Positions 1-7,582 of a stretch of 64,000 nucleotides of DNA are shown here, piece after piece (positions within the stretch are counted from its first letter, which is position 1; every line of letters begins with the position of its first letter). This DNA is from Microbacteriaceae bacterium PS02332 (GTDB taxonomy: Bacteria; Actinomycetota; Actinomycetes; Actinomycetales; Microbacteriaceae), in the NCBI GenBank assembly GCA_029959645.1, contig JASCOJ010000002.1, forward strand, positions 1 through 64,000, given 5' to 3'. The position numbers and the translations under genes were made by a program. The notes below the pieces were generated by a model. It made no database searches and was not told the origin of the DNA. It saw only the letters and a list, made by a program, of their open reading frames with translations.

Positions 1-39
1 CGCCCGGGGGGGGGCCCGCCCCCCCCCCCCCCCCCCCCC
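1..39. repeat. C/G homopolymer runs at window start
   Basis: The first 39 bases are almost only long runs of G and C, including about 21 C in a row. They interrupt the open frame of the surface-protein gene that follows. Runs this long are not seen elsewhere in the window except at 918-973, so I treat them as probable sequencing or assembly artefact rather than real coding sequence. Confidence 0.7.
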
Positions 40-891
40 GACCCCGAGGACCCGACCTGGACGCCCGAGTCGCAGCTCCCCGAGGGCATCACGCTCGACG
101 CGGCGACCGGCGTCCTCTCCGGCACGACCGAGAGCGCCGAGGACGACGTCTTCGCGATCACCGCGACGAGCCAGGGCGTGTCCACGACCCAGTACGTCGA
201 GCTCACCGTCGAGGCCGCGGCCGCGTCCGGCGTGCAGGTGTTCGCGCTGGACCGGGCCGACTACGCGAAGTACGCCCAGGGCGACGCCACCGGCTCGTTC
301 ACCAGCTGGATCATCGACGCGGACGGTTCGGTGTCCACGGACGTCACGACCGTCACGTCCGACGACGAGGGAGTCACCTTCGGCGACGTCGTGACGCCGG
401 GCGGCACCGTGACCGTCGGGCAGGGCGGGACACTGGTCGTCAACGGGGACGTCGTCGACCGGTTCGGCAACCCGGTCACCGATGCCGACGGCACCGGCGC
501 GCCGATCTCCGTCCGGTCGGACGTCGCGTCCGACGTCGTCGTCGTGGAACCGGACGAGGACGACTTCAGCGCGGGCTCCGTCGACGTCACGTTCCCGCAC
601 GCCTCGACGCACCGCCTGACGGTCGCTGCGGCGGACGTCGCCACGGCGTTCGACGTCACCGTCGTGCCGACCGCGGCGACCGCGCCGACGGCGGTCACCC
701 CGGTCGCCACGCCGGCCGCGCAGCCCATCGGCACCCGCCAGGCACCCGCCGTCGCCCGGGTGACGGCGCACCGCCTCGCCTACACGGGCACCGAGACCAC
801 CGGCGTCCTGCCGTGGGCGCTCGGCATGCTCGCCGCCGGTGCGGCGCTGGTCGGGCTGCGCACCGCGCGTCGCCGTCGCGCCCAGCGCTGA
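1..891 (+). CDS. Sortase-anchored surface protein, 5' part missing
   Basis: C-terminal part of a secreted cell-surface protein. The frame is open back to about base 40, where it meets the homopolymer, so start and signal peptide are not readable. Bases 76-126 encode LPEGITLDAATGVLSGT, the strand pattern typical of putative-Ig (He_PIG) domains of bacterial adhesins. An Asp/Val/Thr-rich region and an Ala/Pro/Thr linker follow. The end carries a complete sorting signal: LAYTG at 775-789, a hydrophobic helix and the basic tail ARRRRAQR. LAxTG is the motif used by class E sortases of high-GC Gram-positives (family knowledge), so covalent attachment to peptidoglycan is likely. The GTG at 178 is just an internal start-like codon. 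No sortase gene is present in the window. Confidence 0.75.
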   Translation, partial: RPGGGPPPPPPPPDPEDPTWTPESQLPEGITLDAATGVLSGTTESAEDDVFAITATSQGVSTTQYVELTVEAAAASGVQVFALDRADYAKYAQGDATGSFTSWIIDADGSVSTDVTTVTSDDEGVTFGDVVTPGGTVTVGQGGTLVVNGDVVDRFGNPVTDADGTGAPISVRSDVASDVVVVEPDEDDFSAGSVDVTFPHASTHRLTVAAADVATAFDVTVVPTAATAPTAVTPVATPAAQPIGTRQAPAVARVTAHRLAYTGTETTGVLPWALGMLAAGAALVGLRTARRRRAQR

Positions 892-1077
892 CCGGCCTGG
901 AGGCCCCTCCCGCGGGCGGGGGGGGGGGGGGGGGGGGGGGGGCCGCGCGCTGCGGGGGGGGGGGGCCCCCCCCGGGCCCCGGGCGCGCGGGCCCGGGCGG
1001 GCGGGGGCCGTCTCGCTGTCCACAGGCGTTCCGCCGCACACGTCGACGCGGCGAGCCCCGGCAGTAGCGTGACCTGC
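892..1077. other. Intergenic GC-only tract with poly-G runs
   Basis: Follows the surface-protein stop. It begins with a plausible GC hairpin (GGCCTGGAGGCC at 896-907) and then contains 25 G (918-942), 12 G (954-965) and 8 C (966-973). Several open frames cross it, all poly-Gly/poly-Pro, and none is credible. The last 15 bases hold the promoter of the next gene. Confidence 0.7.
1065..1070 (+). promoter_or_regulatory. -10 box TAGCGT of azoR
   Basis: TAGCGT ends 7 nt before ATG 1078, matching the TAnnnT pattern seen before many genes here; it suggests a leaderless mRNA and supports that start. Confidence 0.45.
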
Positions 1078-1707
1078 ATGCCGACCCTGCTGCACATCGA
1101 CTCGTCCGCCGACCTCCGCCACTCGCGCTCCCGCGCCCTGACCGCGGCCTTCGCCGACGCCTGGCGAGCCCGCGGTCCCGAGTACACGGTCGTGCGGCGC
1201 GATCTGCACGTCGACCCGCTCCCGCACCTCGAGACGTCGGCGCTGCACTGGGCCGCCGCCGACCGCACGCCGGAGGAGTCCGTGCCCGAGGACGCCGAAC
1301 GACGCCGGCAGGAGGTGGTCGACGAGCTGCTCGGCGCCGACGCCGTCGTGATCGGCTGCCCGCTCTACAACTACACGGTGCCGTCGACGCTCAAGGCCTG
1401 GATCGACCGCGTGCACCTGCCGGGGGTGCTCGTCGGCGACGTGCGGCCCCTCGCCGGACGGCCGGTCGTGACGGTCGTCACCCGGGGTGGGACCTACGAC
1501 GTCGGGACGCCGACCGAGCACTGGGACCACGCGTCACCCGTGCTCGACATCGTCCTCGGGTCGGCCCTCGGCATGCGGGTGTACCCGGTCGTCGTCAGTG
1601 CCACGCTCGCCGGGCGGGTGCCGGCGCTCGCGCCCCTCGTCGAGCACGCGGCAGGCGAGTTCGCCGACGCCCGGACGACGCTCGAACGGCTCGGGGCGAC
1701 CCTCTGA
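1078..1707 (+). CDS. azoR: FMN-dependent NADH-azoreductase family protein
   Basis: Cytosolic flavodoxin-fold oxidoreductase. The family uses FMN and NAD(P)H for two-electron reduction of quinones and azo compounds and is usually linked to electrophile or quinone detoxification. Visible are HIDSSADLRHSRSRAL at residues 6-21 (phosphate-binding loop), the AzoR signature CPLYNYTVPSTLKAWIDRV at 94-112 and a TRGGTY segment near 140. The 209-residue length is normal. ATG 1078 is preferred over the in-frame GTG 1069 because a -10-like TAGCGT lies 7 nt before it. It stands alone, followed after about 50 nt by a convergent gene. The true substrate cannot be read from sequence. Confidence 0.88.
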   Translation: MPTLLHIDSSADLRHSRSRALTAAFADAWRARGPEYTVVRRDLHVDPLPHLETSALHWAAADRTPEESVPEDAERRRQEVVDELLGADAVVIGCPLYNYTVPSTLKAWIDRVHLPGVLVGDVRPLAGRPVVTVVTRGGTYDVGTPTEHWDHASPVLDIVLGSALGMRVYPVVVSATLAGRVPALAPLVEHAAGEFADARTTLERLGATL

Positions 1708-1758
1708 CCGCTGATGCTGCCGCCGCCGGGGCGGTGTGCCGAGCGGGCGCTCCGTGGG

Positions 1759-2835
1759 TCAGGCCGGGCGGATCTCGTCGGACCGGCCGAGCAGGTCCGC
1801 GTGGAACGCCGTCTGCGTGAGGGCGCTCGCGAGCAGGAACCCGGTCATCGTCTCGATCCCACCGCTGAACGGCACGCGGGACGCCACCTCGTACAGGGTC
1901 GGCCGGTCCAGCGCGTCGAGGGCGGCGGCCACGTGGCGGGAGCGCTCCGCGCGGTGCTCGGCGAGCGCCCGTGTCCGCGGGACGACGTCGACGAACCGGT
2001 ACTCGTGGCCGGGGCAGACCTCGAGCGCGCCGTACCCCTCGAGTCGGGCGAGCGAGGCCAGGAAGTCCCGGAGGGGGTTGGTCGGCCCGCGCCCGCCCAG
2101 TCCGATGCCCGAGTTGATCCGAGGCAGCACGTGGTCGCCGGTGAAGAGCAGACCGTCGACCTCGTCCACGAAGCACAGGTGCCCGCGGGTGTGGCCGGGG
2201 GTCGCGAGCGCGCGGACGGAGCGACCCGCGATCGGCAGGAGGTCGCCGTCGTCGAGCAGGACGTCGGAGTACGGCGGCCGGGCAGCACCGAGCCCCACGC
2301 GTCGGCCGCTCCCCCACGCGGCGCTGACCCCGTCGCGCAGGTCCTCCGGCAACCCCCACGTCGCCAGGTCCGCCTCGTTCGCGGCGGCGTCCTCACGTTC
2401 GTGCTCGAGCGCGCGCACCTCGGCGGCGTGCATGCCGATCGGGGCGCCGGACACCTGCCGGAGCGCGGCCGCGGCACCGAGGTGGTCGGCGTGCAGGTGA
2501 GTCACCGCGACGAACCCGACGTCGTCCAGCGTGCGTCCCATCGCCCGGAGCCCTCCGGCCAGCTCAGTGAGGTCGCCGTCGGCCGACCACCCGGGGTCGA
2601 CGACGGTCACCGAGCCGTCGGTCCCGTCGAGGAGGTAGGCGAGCGTCGCGTCCGCGGCTCCCCGGCGGAACGGCACCGCCACGGTCCAGATCCCGGGCCG
2701 GACCTCCTCGACCGGCGCGAGCCCACCGTCACGGAGTGCCGCGGCCTGCACGGCGCTCACCGGTCGCGGCGGCGCAGCCGGCGGTGCGAGCGGCGGTGCT
2801 GATCGAGACGACTGGGCATCGGAGGCGTCGGTCAC
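1759..2835 (-). CDS. Metallo-beta-lactamase-fold hydrolase
   Basis: MBL-superfamily metal-dependent hydrolase of 358 aa. The metal ligands are visible: HLHADH at 113-118, H215/H219 in ATPGHTRGH, the FTGDH aspartate at 234, and H277 in CPGHEYR. A C-terminal helical part (about 290-358) resembles the MBL_C extension of glyoxalase-II-like and LACTB2-like enzymes. The substrate is unknown. The N-terminal 25 residues are Ala/Pro-rich and probably disordered. GTG 2835 is chosen because TATCGT lies 6 nt upstream on this strand; longer frames to 3171 run into the ligase gene. Divergent from the ligase by about 110 nt. Confidence 0.85.
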   Translation of the reverse strand: MTDASDAQSSRSAPPLAPPAAPPRPVSAVQAAALRDGGLAPVEEVRPGIWTVAVPFRRGAADATLAYLLDGTDGSVTVVDPGWSADGDLTELAGGLRAMGRTLDDVGFVAVTHLHADHLGAAAALRQVSGAPIGMHAAEVRALEHEREDAAANEADLATWGLPEDLRDGVSAAWGSGRRVGLGAARPPYSDVLLDDGDLLPIAGRSVRALATPGHTRGHLCFVDEVDGLLFTGDHVLPRINSGIGLGGRGPTNPLRDFLASLARLEGYGALEVCPGHEYRFVDVVPRTRALAEHRAERSRHVAAALDALDRPTLYEVASRVPFSGGIETMTGFLLASALTQTAFHADLLGRSDEIRPA

Positions 2836-2841
2836 GCCGCC

Positions 2842-2847
2842 ACGATA
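2842..2847 (-). promoter_or_regulatory. -10 box TATCGT of the MBL-fold gene
   Basis: On the minus strand TATCGT is followed after 6 nt by GTG 2835, which is the spacing expected for a leaderless transcript. Confidence 0.45.
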
Positions 2848-2946
2848 CCCAGCCCGGCGGCGCCCCCGGCCGACCACACCGCTCCGGGGTGCGCCGTCCT
2901 GCTGGCGCTGCCGGGCCTCCCCACCGTCGCCGCGTAGACATGCTCC

Positions 2947-3993
2947 ATGGAGACCATCGCACCCATGCTCGCCAAGGCCGTCCCCACGGTCCCGGAACCC
3001 GACAGCGTCACCGGTGGCCTGCGGTACGAACCGAAGTGGGACGGCTTCCGCGGCATCGTGACCGTCGACGGCGACGACGTCGAGATCGGCAGCCGCGGCG
3101 CGAAGCCGCTCACCCGGTACTTCCCGGAACTCGTCGAGGCGTTCCGCGCCCAGCTCGGCGGACGCGAGCACCCCGTCGTCCTCGACGGTGAGGTCGTCGT
3201 CCGGGCCGGCACCCCGGGCGACGAGCGCCTCGACTGGGAGGCCCTGTCACAACGGATCCACCCCGCGGCCTCGCGCATCGCGAAGCTCAGCGTGGAGACG
3301 CCCGCGCAGTTCGTCGCGTTCGACCTCCTGCACCTCGACGGCGCGGACCTGACCGGCCGTCCGTTCGACGAGCGGCGCGAGGCCCTCGAACGACTCGCCG
3401 GGCAGCTCGAGGCCCCGCTCTTCACCACGCGCACCACCCTGGACGTCGAGACCGCGCGCCGCTGGTTCACGACCTTCGAGGGCGCCGGACTCGACGGCGT
3501 CGTCGCGAAGCCCCGCGCGCGGCCGTACGAGCCGGGCAAGCGCACGATGCTCAAGGTGAAGCACCACCGCGAGGCCGACGTCGTCGCGCTCGGCTACCGG
3601 GTCCACAAGAGCGGCAGCGGCGTCGGGTCCCTCCTGGTCGGCCTGTACGACGACGAGGGCGTCCTCCGCCAGGTCGGCGGCGTCTCCGCCTTCTCCGACA
3701 AGCGGCGACAGGAGCTCGTCGAGGAACTGGAACCGCTCGTGGAACGGGATGCGGACGGGAGGCCCGTCACCGGTGCGGGCGAACGCTCGCGGTTCTCGTC
3801 GGGTCGCGACACGTCCTTCGTCCAGCTCGCGCCGGAACGTGTCCTCGAGGTGCGCTACGACCAGATGGAAGGTGACCGCTTCCGGCACACGGTGCAGTTC
3901 TCCCGGTGGAGGCTCGACCGCGACGCACGCTCGTGCGGGTTCGAGCAGCTCGAGGTGCCGGCGGAGTACGACCTGGGCGACGTGCTCGGCTGA
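2947..3993 (+). CDS. ligC: ATP-dependent DNA ligase (LigC type)
   Basis: Seals nicked DNA using ATP. The nucleotidyltransferase motif I is YEPKWDGFRG with the adenylated lysine at about residue 30, followed by motif III/IIIa segments (FVAFDLLHLDG, about 120) and motif IV/V (EGAGLDGVVAKP, LKVKHHREAD). An OB-fold covers roughly 210-348. At 348 aa it matches stand-alone actinobacterial LigC rather than the multi-domain LigD. A LigD-type polymerase gene lies 450 nt downstream in the opposite orientation. In mycobacteria, LigC and its stand-alone Prim-Pol partner act in excision repair, and this pairing suggests a similar role. No Ku gene is in the window. TAGACA sits 6 nt before the ATG. Confidence 0.9.
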   Translation: METIAPMLAKAVPTVPEPDSVTGGLRYEPKWDGFRGIVTVDGDDVEIGSRGAKPLTRYFPELVEAFRAQLGGREHPVVLDGEVVVRAGTPGDERLDWEALSQRIHPAASRIAKLSVETPAQFVAFDLLHLDGADLTGRPFDERREALERLAGQLEAPLFTTRTTLDVETARRWFTTFEGAGLDGVVAKPRARPYEPGKRTMLKVKHHREADVVALGYRVHKSGSGVGSLLVGLYDDEGVLRQVGGVSAFSDKRRQELVEELEPLVERDADGRPVTGAGERSRFSSGRDTSFVQLAPERVLEVRYDQMEGDRFRHTVQFSRWRLDRDARSCGFEQLEVPAEYDLGDVLG

Positions 3994-4133
3994 CCCCTGT
4001 CCGGGGCGCATGTGTCCGATAGGCGCTCTTGTCACATCAGTAGTTAGGCGAACTAGCGACTTCGTGCCACGATCGAGACATCGACAAGAACGACGGTTCT
4101 CGACCGTCGCGCCGGACCGGAACGGAGCGGACC

Positions 4134-4295
4134 ATGAGCAACGCACTCCTCCTTCGACGGGCACATCGGAACCCCCTGAGCGAGGTCCGCGAAGCCCGTC
4201 AGCTGCGGATGCTGCAGACGAGTGCCATCGTCAGCGGCATCGCCGGCGTGACCGTCACGGCGCTCGCCTTCGTCACGATCGGACTCGGCGCATGA
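4134..4295 (+). CDS. Small membrane protein (53 aa)
   Basis: Unrecognised. The frame encodes a basic N-terminal half (LLLRRAHRNP, VREARQLR) and one clear transmembrane helix near residues 29-52 (AIVSGIAGVTVTALAFVTIG), ending GLGA. A purine-rich GGAACGGAGCGG stretch precedes the ATG. Its TGA overlaps the ATG of the next small frame (ATGA), suggesting translational coupling. The 140 nt upstream after ligC are AT-richer than the surroundings and can hold a promoter. Too short for gene finders, but the overlap and the helix make it plausible. Confidence 0.5.
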   Translation: MSNALLLRRAHRNPLSEVREARQLRMLQTSAIVSGIAGVTVTALAFVTIGLGA

Positions 4296-4441
4296 TCCTC
4301 GTCGACGGCATCAGCCAGGGCAACCGACAGACCTGGTCCCGCCTCACCCGCCTGCACACCGCGAGCGTAGGCCTGCCGATGCAGACGAGCCGCGTGGTCG
4401 ACGAGGACCGTCGGCGCGAGGACCTCTCCTCCGTCGCCTGA
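4292..4441 (+). CDS. Small hypothetical protein (49 aa)
   Basis: Starts inside the stop of the preceding small membrane-protein gene (ATGA) and encodes a soluble, charged peptide with an acidic/basic tail (VVDEDRRREDLSSVA). No recognised domain. The overlap is the main evidence for translation; an accidental open frame in GC-rich DNA cannot be excluded. It ends 4 nt before the stop of the convergent polymerase gene. Confidence 0.35.
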   Translation: MILVDGISQGNRQTWSRLTRLHTASVGLPMQTSRVVDEDRRREDLSSVA

Positions 4442-4445
4442 CGCG

Positions 4446-5465
4446 CTAGGACTTCTTCGCCCGTGAGGGCTGCACGCGTGGCGGCTCGCCGGGCATCTTC
4501 GGGAAGTCGGGCGGGAACGGCAGCTCGCCGAGGCCGTTCTCCAGGTCCCGCTCCCACCAGCCGAGCAGCGGTGCGATCGATCCCGGCTCGGCGTGCATGG
4601 CCTCCCACGGGTCGCCGGTGGTCCGGAGCCGTTCCGGCACGGTCAGGACCGTGAACGCGGTCGGGTCGGCGCCGTCGAGCTCCTCCCACCGCAGCGGTGT
4701 CGAGACCGCGGCGTTCGGGAGGGCCCGCGGGCTGTACGCGCCGGCCATCGTCCGGTCCCGGTTCGCCTGGTTGAAGTCGACGAAGATGCGCTGTCCGCGC
4801 TCCTCCTTCCACCACGCGGTCGTCACGCGGTCCGGCATCCGCCGCTCGAGTTCCCGTGCGGCGGCGATCACCGCGTGCCGCACGTCGAGGAACTCGTGCT
4901 CCGGGCGGATCGGCACGAAGACGTGCAGGCCACGGTTGCCGCTCGTCTTGATCCACGCGGTGAGGCCGACCTCGGCGAGGACCGCGCGGAGTTCGACGGC
5001 CGCCGGTACCGCGTCGGAGAAGTCGGTGCCGGGCTGCGGGTCGAGGTCGATGCGGAGCTGGTCCGGGTGGTCGCTGTCACCGGCGCGGGAGGCCCACGGG
5101 TGGAAGACGACGGTGTTCATCTGCGCCGCCCAGACCGCGACCGCCGGCTCGTCGACGACGAGCTGCGGGTGGCTCCGCGCGCTGGGGTAGGTGACCGTGA
5201 CCGAGCGGACGTAGTCGGGTGCGCCCTTCGGCGGGTTCTTCGAGAAGAACTGCTCGCCGTCGATGCCGCCGGGGAACCGCTGCAGCGAGATCGGTCGGTC
5301 GCCGTTCGCCCGGACGAAGGCATCGCCCACGTCGACGAGGTAGTGCGCCAGGTCGCCCTTCGTGATCCCGAGGTCGGGCCAGAGCACGCGGGACGGACTG
5401 CTGATCCGCACCTCCCGGTCGCCGTCCGGACCGGGCACCGTCAGCGTCGTCGCTTCGCTCGCCAT
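4446..5465 (-). CDS. LigD-type polymerase / primase domain protein
   Basis: Stand-alone archaeo-eukaryotic-primase-type polymerase of the LigD PolDom family (339 aa). These enzymes add ribo- or deoxynucleotides at DNA ends or gaps. Visible are the catalytic acidic pair in LRIDLDPQPG (D140, D142), the preceding VVFHPW and the characteristic GNRGLHVFVPI and IFVDFNQANRDRTMAGAYS segments. The N-terminal VLWPDLGITKGDLAHYL is also typical. There is no ligase or phosphoesterase domain, so it is a split component; the ligase is the convergent ligC gene. ATG 5465 is supported by TAGGTT 7 nt upstream. The promoter overlaps that of the divergent DUF429 gene. Confidence 0.9.
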   Translation of the reverse strand: MASEATTLTVPGPDGDREVRISSPSRVLWPDLGITKGDLAHYLVDVGDAFVRANGDRPISLQRFPGGIDGEQFFSKNPPKGAPDYVRSVTVTYPSARSHPQLVVDEPAVAVWAAQMNTVVFHPWASRAGDSDHPDQLRIDLDPQPGTDFSDAVPAAVELRAVLAEVGLTAWIKTSGNRGLHVFVPIRPEHEFLDVRHAVIAAARELERRMPDRVTTAWWKEERGQRIFVDFNQANRDRTMAGAYSPRALPNAAVSTPLRWEELDGADPTAFTVLTVPERLRTTGDPWEAMHAEPGSIAPLLGWWERDLENGLGELPFPPDFPKMPGEPPRVQPSRAKKS

Positions 5466-5472
5466 GCAGCGG

Positions 5473-5482
5473 AACCTACTCT
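5473..5482. promoter_or_regulatory. Overlapping divergent -10 boxes
   Basis: In the 23 bp between the divergent starts at 5465 (minus) and 5489 (plus), the plus strand carries TACTCT (5477-5482, 6 nt before GTG 5489) and the minus strand carries TAGGTT (5473-5478, 7 nt before ATG 5465). The boxes share two base pairs, so both promoters could not be occupied at once. Confidence 0.5.
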
Positions 5483-5488
5483 GGCACG

Positions 5489-6334
5489 GTGAGCGCGTAC
5501 ATCGGGGTCGACCTGGCCTGGGGGCTCGGCACCGCACGCCGGGCGCCGAACGAGACCGGGCTCGCCGCCCTCGACACCGACGGCACGGTCGTCGACGCCG
5601 GGTGGGCCCGCGGGGTCGACGCCGTGACGGCGTGGGTGCTCGACCACCTCGGACCCCGCTCGCTCATCGGGGTGGACGCCTCACTCGTCGTGACCAACCC
5701 GACCGGGATGCGCCAGGTCGAACGCCAGGTCGGCCAGCGGTACGGGCGGTGGCGCGTCGCTGCGAACGCGACGAACACCGCCTCCGCGGCGAGCGCCGGC
5801 GCCCTGCTCCTCGACCGGCTGTCCGACGCCGGCGTGCCCTACGTGTCCGACACCGGGGCGATGCGCGAGCGGACCGGACCGGTCGTGTTCGAGTGCTACC
5901 CGTACACCACGCTCGTCGGCGTCGAGGAGCTCGGCTACGACGGAGAGCGCCCCCGGTACAAGCGGCTGGACACCCGGGTGGCGGCGCCGGTCGCACGGGC
6001 GCGCCGGGCGGTGGCGTTCGACGACCTCGTGCACCGGCTCCGCACGACGCCGCTCGACCCGCCGCTCGCCCTCGACACGCACCCGCTCACCCGCGGCCTC
6101 GCCGACCCGTCGGTGTTGCACGGACCGACGCACAAGCACCGCGAGGACCTGCTCGACGGCGTGCTCTGCGCGTGGACCGCGGCGTTCTGGGAGCGGCACG
6201 GCGACGGGCGGGTGCAGGTGCTGGGACGCGGGCCGGGCCTCCCGTCCGATCCCCCGGACACCGCCGGGCGGCACCCGGCCCTGGTCGCGCCCGCGCGGCC
6301 GTCGCAGCGGCCGACGCAGCGGCCGGATCGCTAG
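5489..6334 (+). CDS. DUF429 protein, predicted RNase-H-like nuclease
   Basis: 281-residue DUF429-family protein. The start YIGVDLAWG and later LIGVDASLVV show the acidic strand ends expected of an RNase-H-like fold, and VFECYPYTTLVG plus the tail segment REDLLDGVLCAWTAAF are family-typical. Nuclease activity is predicted for the family from structure and not proven here. GTG 5489 is supported by the TACTCT box. Its TAG stop is part of the putative -10 box of the glycosyltransferase gene that follows. The last 40 residues are Pro/Arg-rich and low in complexity. Confidence 0.8.
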   Translation: MSAYIGVDLAWGLGTARRAPNETGLAALDTDGTVVDAGWARGVDAVTAWVLDHLGPRSLIGVDASLVVTNPTGMRQVERQVGQRYGRWRVAANATNTASAASAGALLLDRLSDAGVPYVSDTGAMRERTGPVVFECYPYTTLVGVEELGYDGERPRYKRLDTRVAAPVARARRAVAFDDLVHRLRTTPLDPPLALDTHPLTRGLADPSVLHGPTHKHREDLLDGVLCAWTAAFWERHGDGRVQVLGRGPGLPSDPPDTAGRHPALVAPARPSQRPTQRPDR

Positions 6335-6337
6335 GCT
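6332..6337 (+). promoter_or_regulatory. -10 box TAGGCT of glycosyltransferase gene
   Basis: TAGGCT lies 6 nt before GTG 6344, and its first three bases are the TAG stop of the preceding gene. The next gene can therefore have its own leaderless promoter despite the 9-nt gap. Confidence 0.45.
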
Positions 6338-6343
6338 GGCGCG

Positions 6344-7579
6344 GTGACCACGACGACCGGACCACTGCGCATCGGACTCGTCTCACTGCACACCTCCCCC
6401 GGCGACGAGCCGGGCTCCGGTGAGGTCGGCGGCATGAACGTCGTCGTCCGTCACCAGGCCGAGGCCCTCGCCGACCGCGGGCACCACGTCGAGATCATCA
6501 CGCGCCGCTCATCGCCGGACCAGCCGGACTCCGTGTCCCTCGTCCCCGGGGTCTGCCTGCGGTTCCTGTCCGCCGGACCCGCTGCCGCCGTGCCGAAGGG
6601 CGAGCACGACGCGTTCATCGAGCCGTTCCAGCACGAGCTGGAGGCGCTCGGCCCCTTCGACGTCCTGCACTCCCACCACTGGTTCTCCGGCGCCGCCGCG
6701 CTGCCGGTCGCCCGCGAGCGCGGCATCCCGCACGTCCAGTCGTTCCACTCGATCGCCGCCGCGCCGGACACCCCGCTGTCCGAGGGCGAGCGACCCGAGT
6801 CAGGCGGTCGGCTCGCCGGTGAGCGGATGCTCGCGCAGGCCTCCGACGCGGTCGTCGTCGTGAGCGAGGCCGAGGCGGAGACCGTCCGCGTCCGGCTCGG
6901 CGGCGACACCGCACGCGTCTGGATCGTCCCGCCGGGCGTCGACGGATCGGTGTTCCGGCCCGCGACGGCGGGCGCACGGCGCGCGACCGCCCCCTACGTG
7001 GTCGCAGCGGCGCGGGTGCAGCCACTCAAGGGCCTGGACCTCGCGATCGCGGCGATCGCCGGCATCGACGCGGAGGCCCGGCCCACCCTGGTCATCGCCG
7101 GTGACGCCTCGTCGGAGGCGGGCGACCACGTCGCCGAGCTGCGTCGGCTCGCCGCGTCGCTCGGGGTGGCTGACCGCGTCACGTTCATCGGACCGCAGTC
7201 GCGTGCCGACCTCGCGTTCCTCTTCCGTGGTTCCGCCGCGGTGCTCGTGCCGTCGCACTCCGAGACGTACGGCCTCGTCGCCCTCGAGGGGTCGGCGTCG
7301 GGCGTGCCGGTCGTCGCCGCGGCCGCCGGGGGCCTCCGTGAGGCGGTGGTCGACGGCGAGACCGGTGTGGTCCTCGAGTCCCGCGACCCGGCCGTCTGGG
7401 CGGCGGAGATCCAGCGTGTCCTGACCGAACCCGACTACGCGGCCGCCCTCTCGGCGGCCGGCCGGGAGCACGCGGAGCGGCTCAGCTGGGAGCGGTCGGC
7501 CGCTGGCCTGGAGCAGGTGTACCGGCGGGTCCTCGACTCCCCGGAGCGGGTCGAGCTGCTCGCACACACCGGGCGCTGA
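6344..7579 (+). CDS. MshA-like glycosyltransferase (GT4)
   Basis: Retaining GT-B glycosyltransferase of family 4. The N-terminus SLHTSPGDEPGSGEVGGMNV (residues 14-33) closely follows the signature of MshA, the enzyme that links N-acetylglucosamine to inositol-3-phosphate in the first step of mycothiol synthesis. DVLHSHHWFSGAAALPVA, FHSIAA and the C-terminal SHSETYGLVALEGSASGVP (nucleotide-sugar E-x7-E region) also fit. It has 411 aa, slightly short for MshA. Actinobacteria can hold several paralogues, so another acceptor sugar is possible. It is followed by the UDG-like gene after 3 nt, suggesting co-transcription. Confidence 0.82.
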   Translation: MTTTTGPLRIGLVSLHTSPGDEPGSGEVGGMNVVVRHQAEALADRGHHVEIITRRSSPDQPDSVSLVPGVCLRFLSAGPAAAVPKGEHDAFIEPFQHELEALGPFDVLHSHHWFSGAAALPVARERGIPHVQSFHSIAAAPDTPLSEGERPESGGRLAGERMLAQASDAVVVVSEAEAETVRVRLGGDTARVWIVPPGVDGSVFRPATAGARRATAPYVVAAARVQPLKGLDLAIAAIAGIDAEARPTLVIAGDASSEAGDHVAELRRLAASLGVADRVTFIGPQSRADLAFLFRGSAAVLVPSHSETYGLVALEGSASGVPVVAAAAGGLREAVVDGETGVVLESRDPAVWAAEIQRVLTEPDYAAALSAAGREHAERLSWERSAAGLEQVYRRVLDSPERVELLAHTGR

Positions 7580-7582
7580 GGC

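Noticed and set aside
695-1072. Several open frames on both strands across the poly-G region
   Set aside because: Products are poly-Gly, poly-Pro and poly-Arg tracts produced by the homopolymers; no domain, no ribosome binding site.
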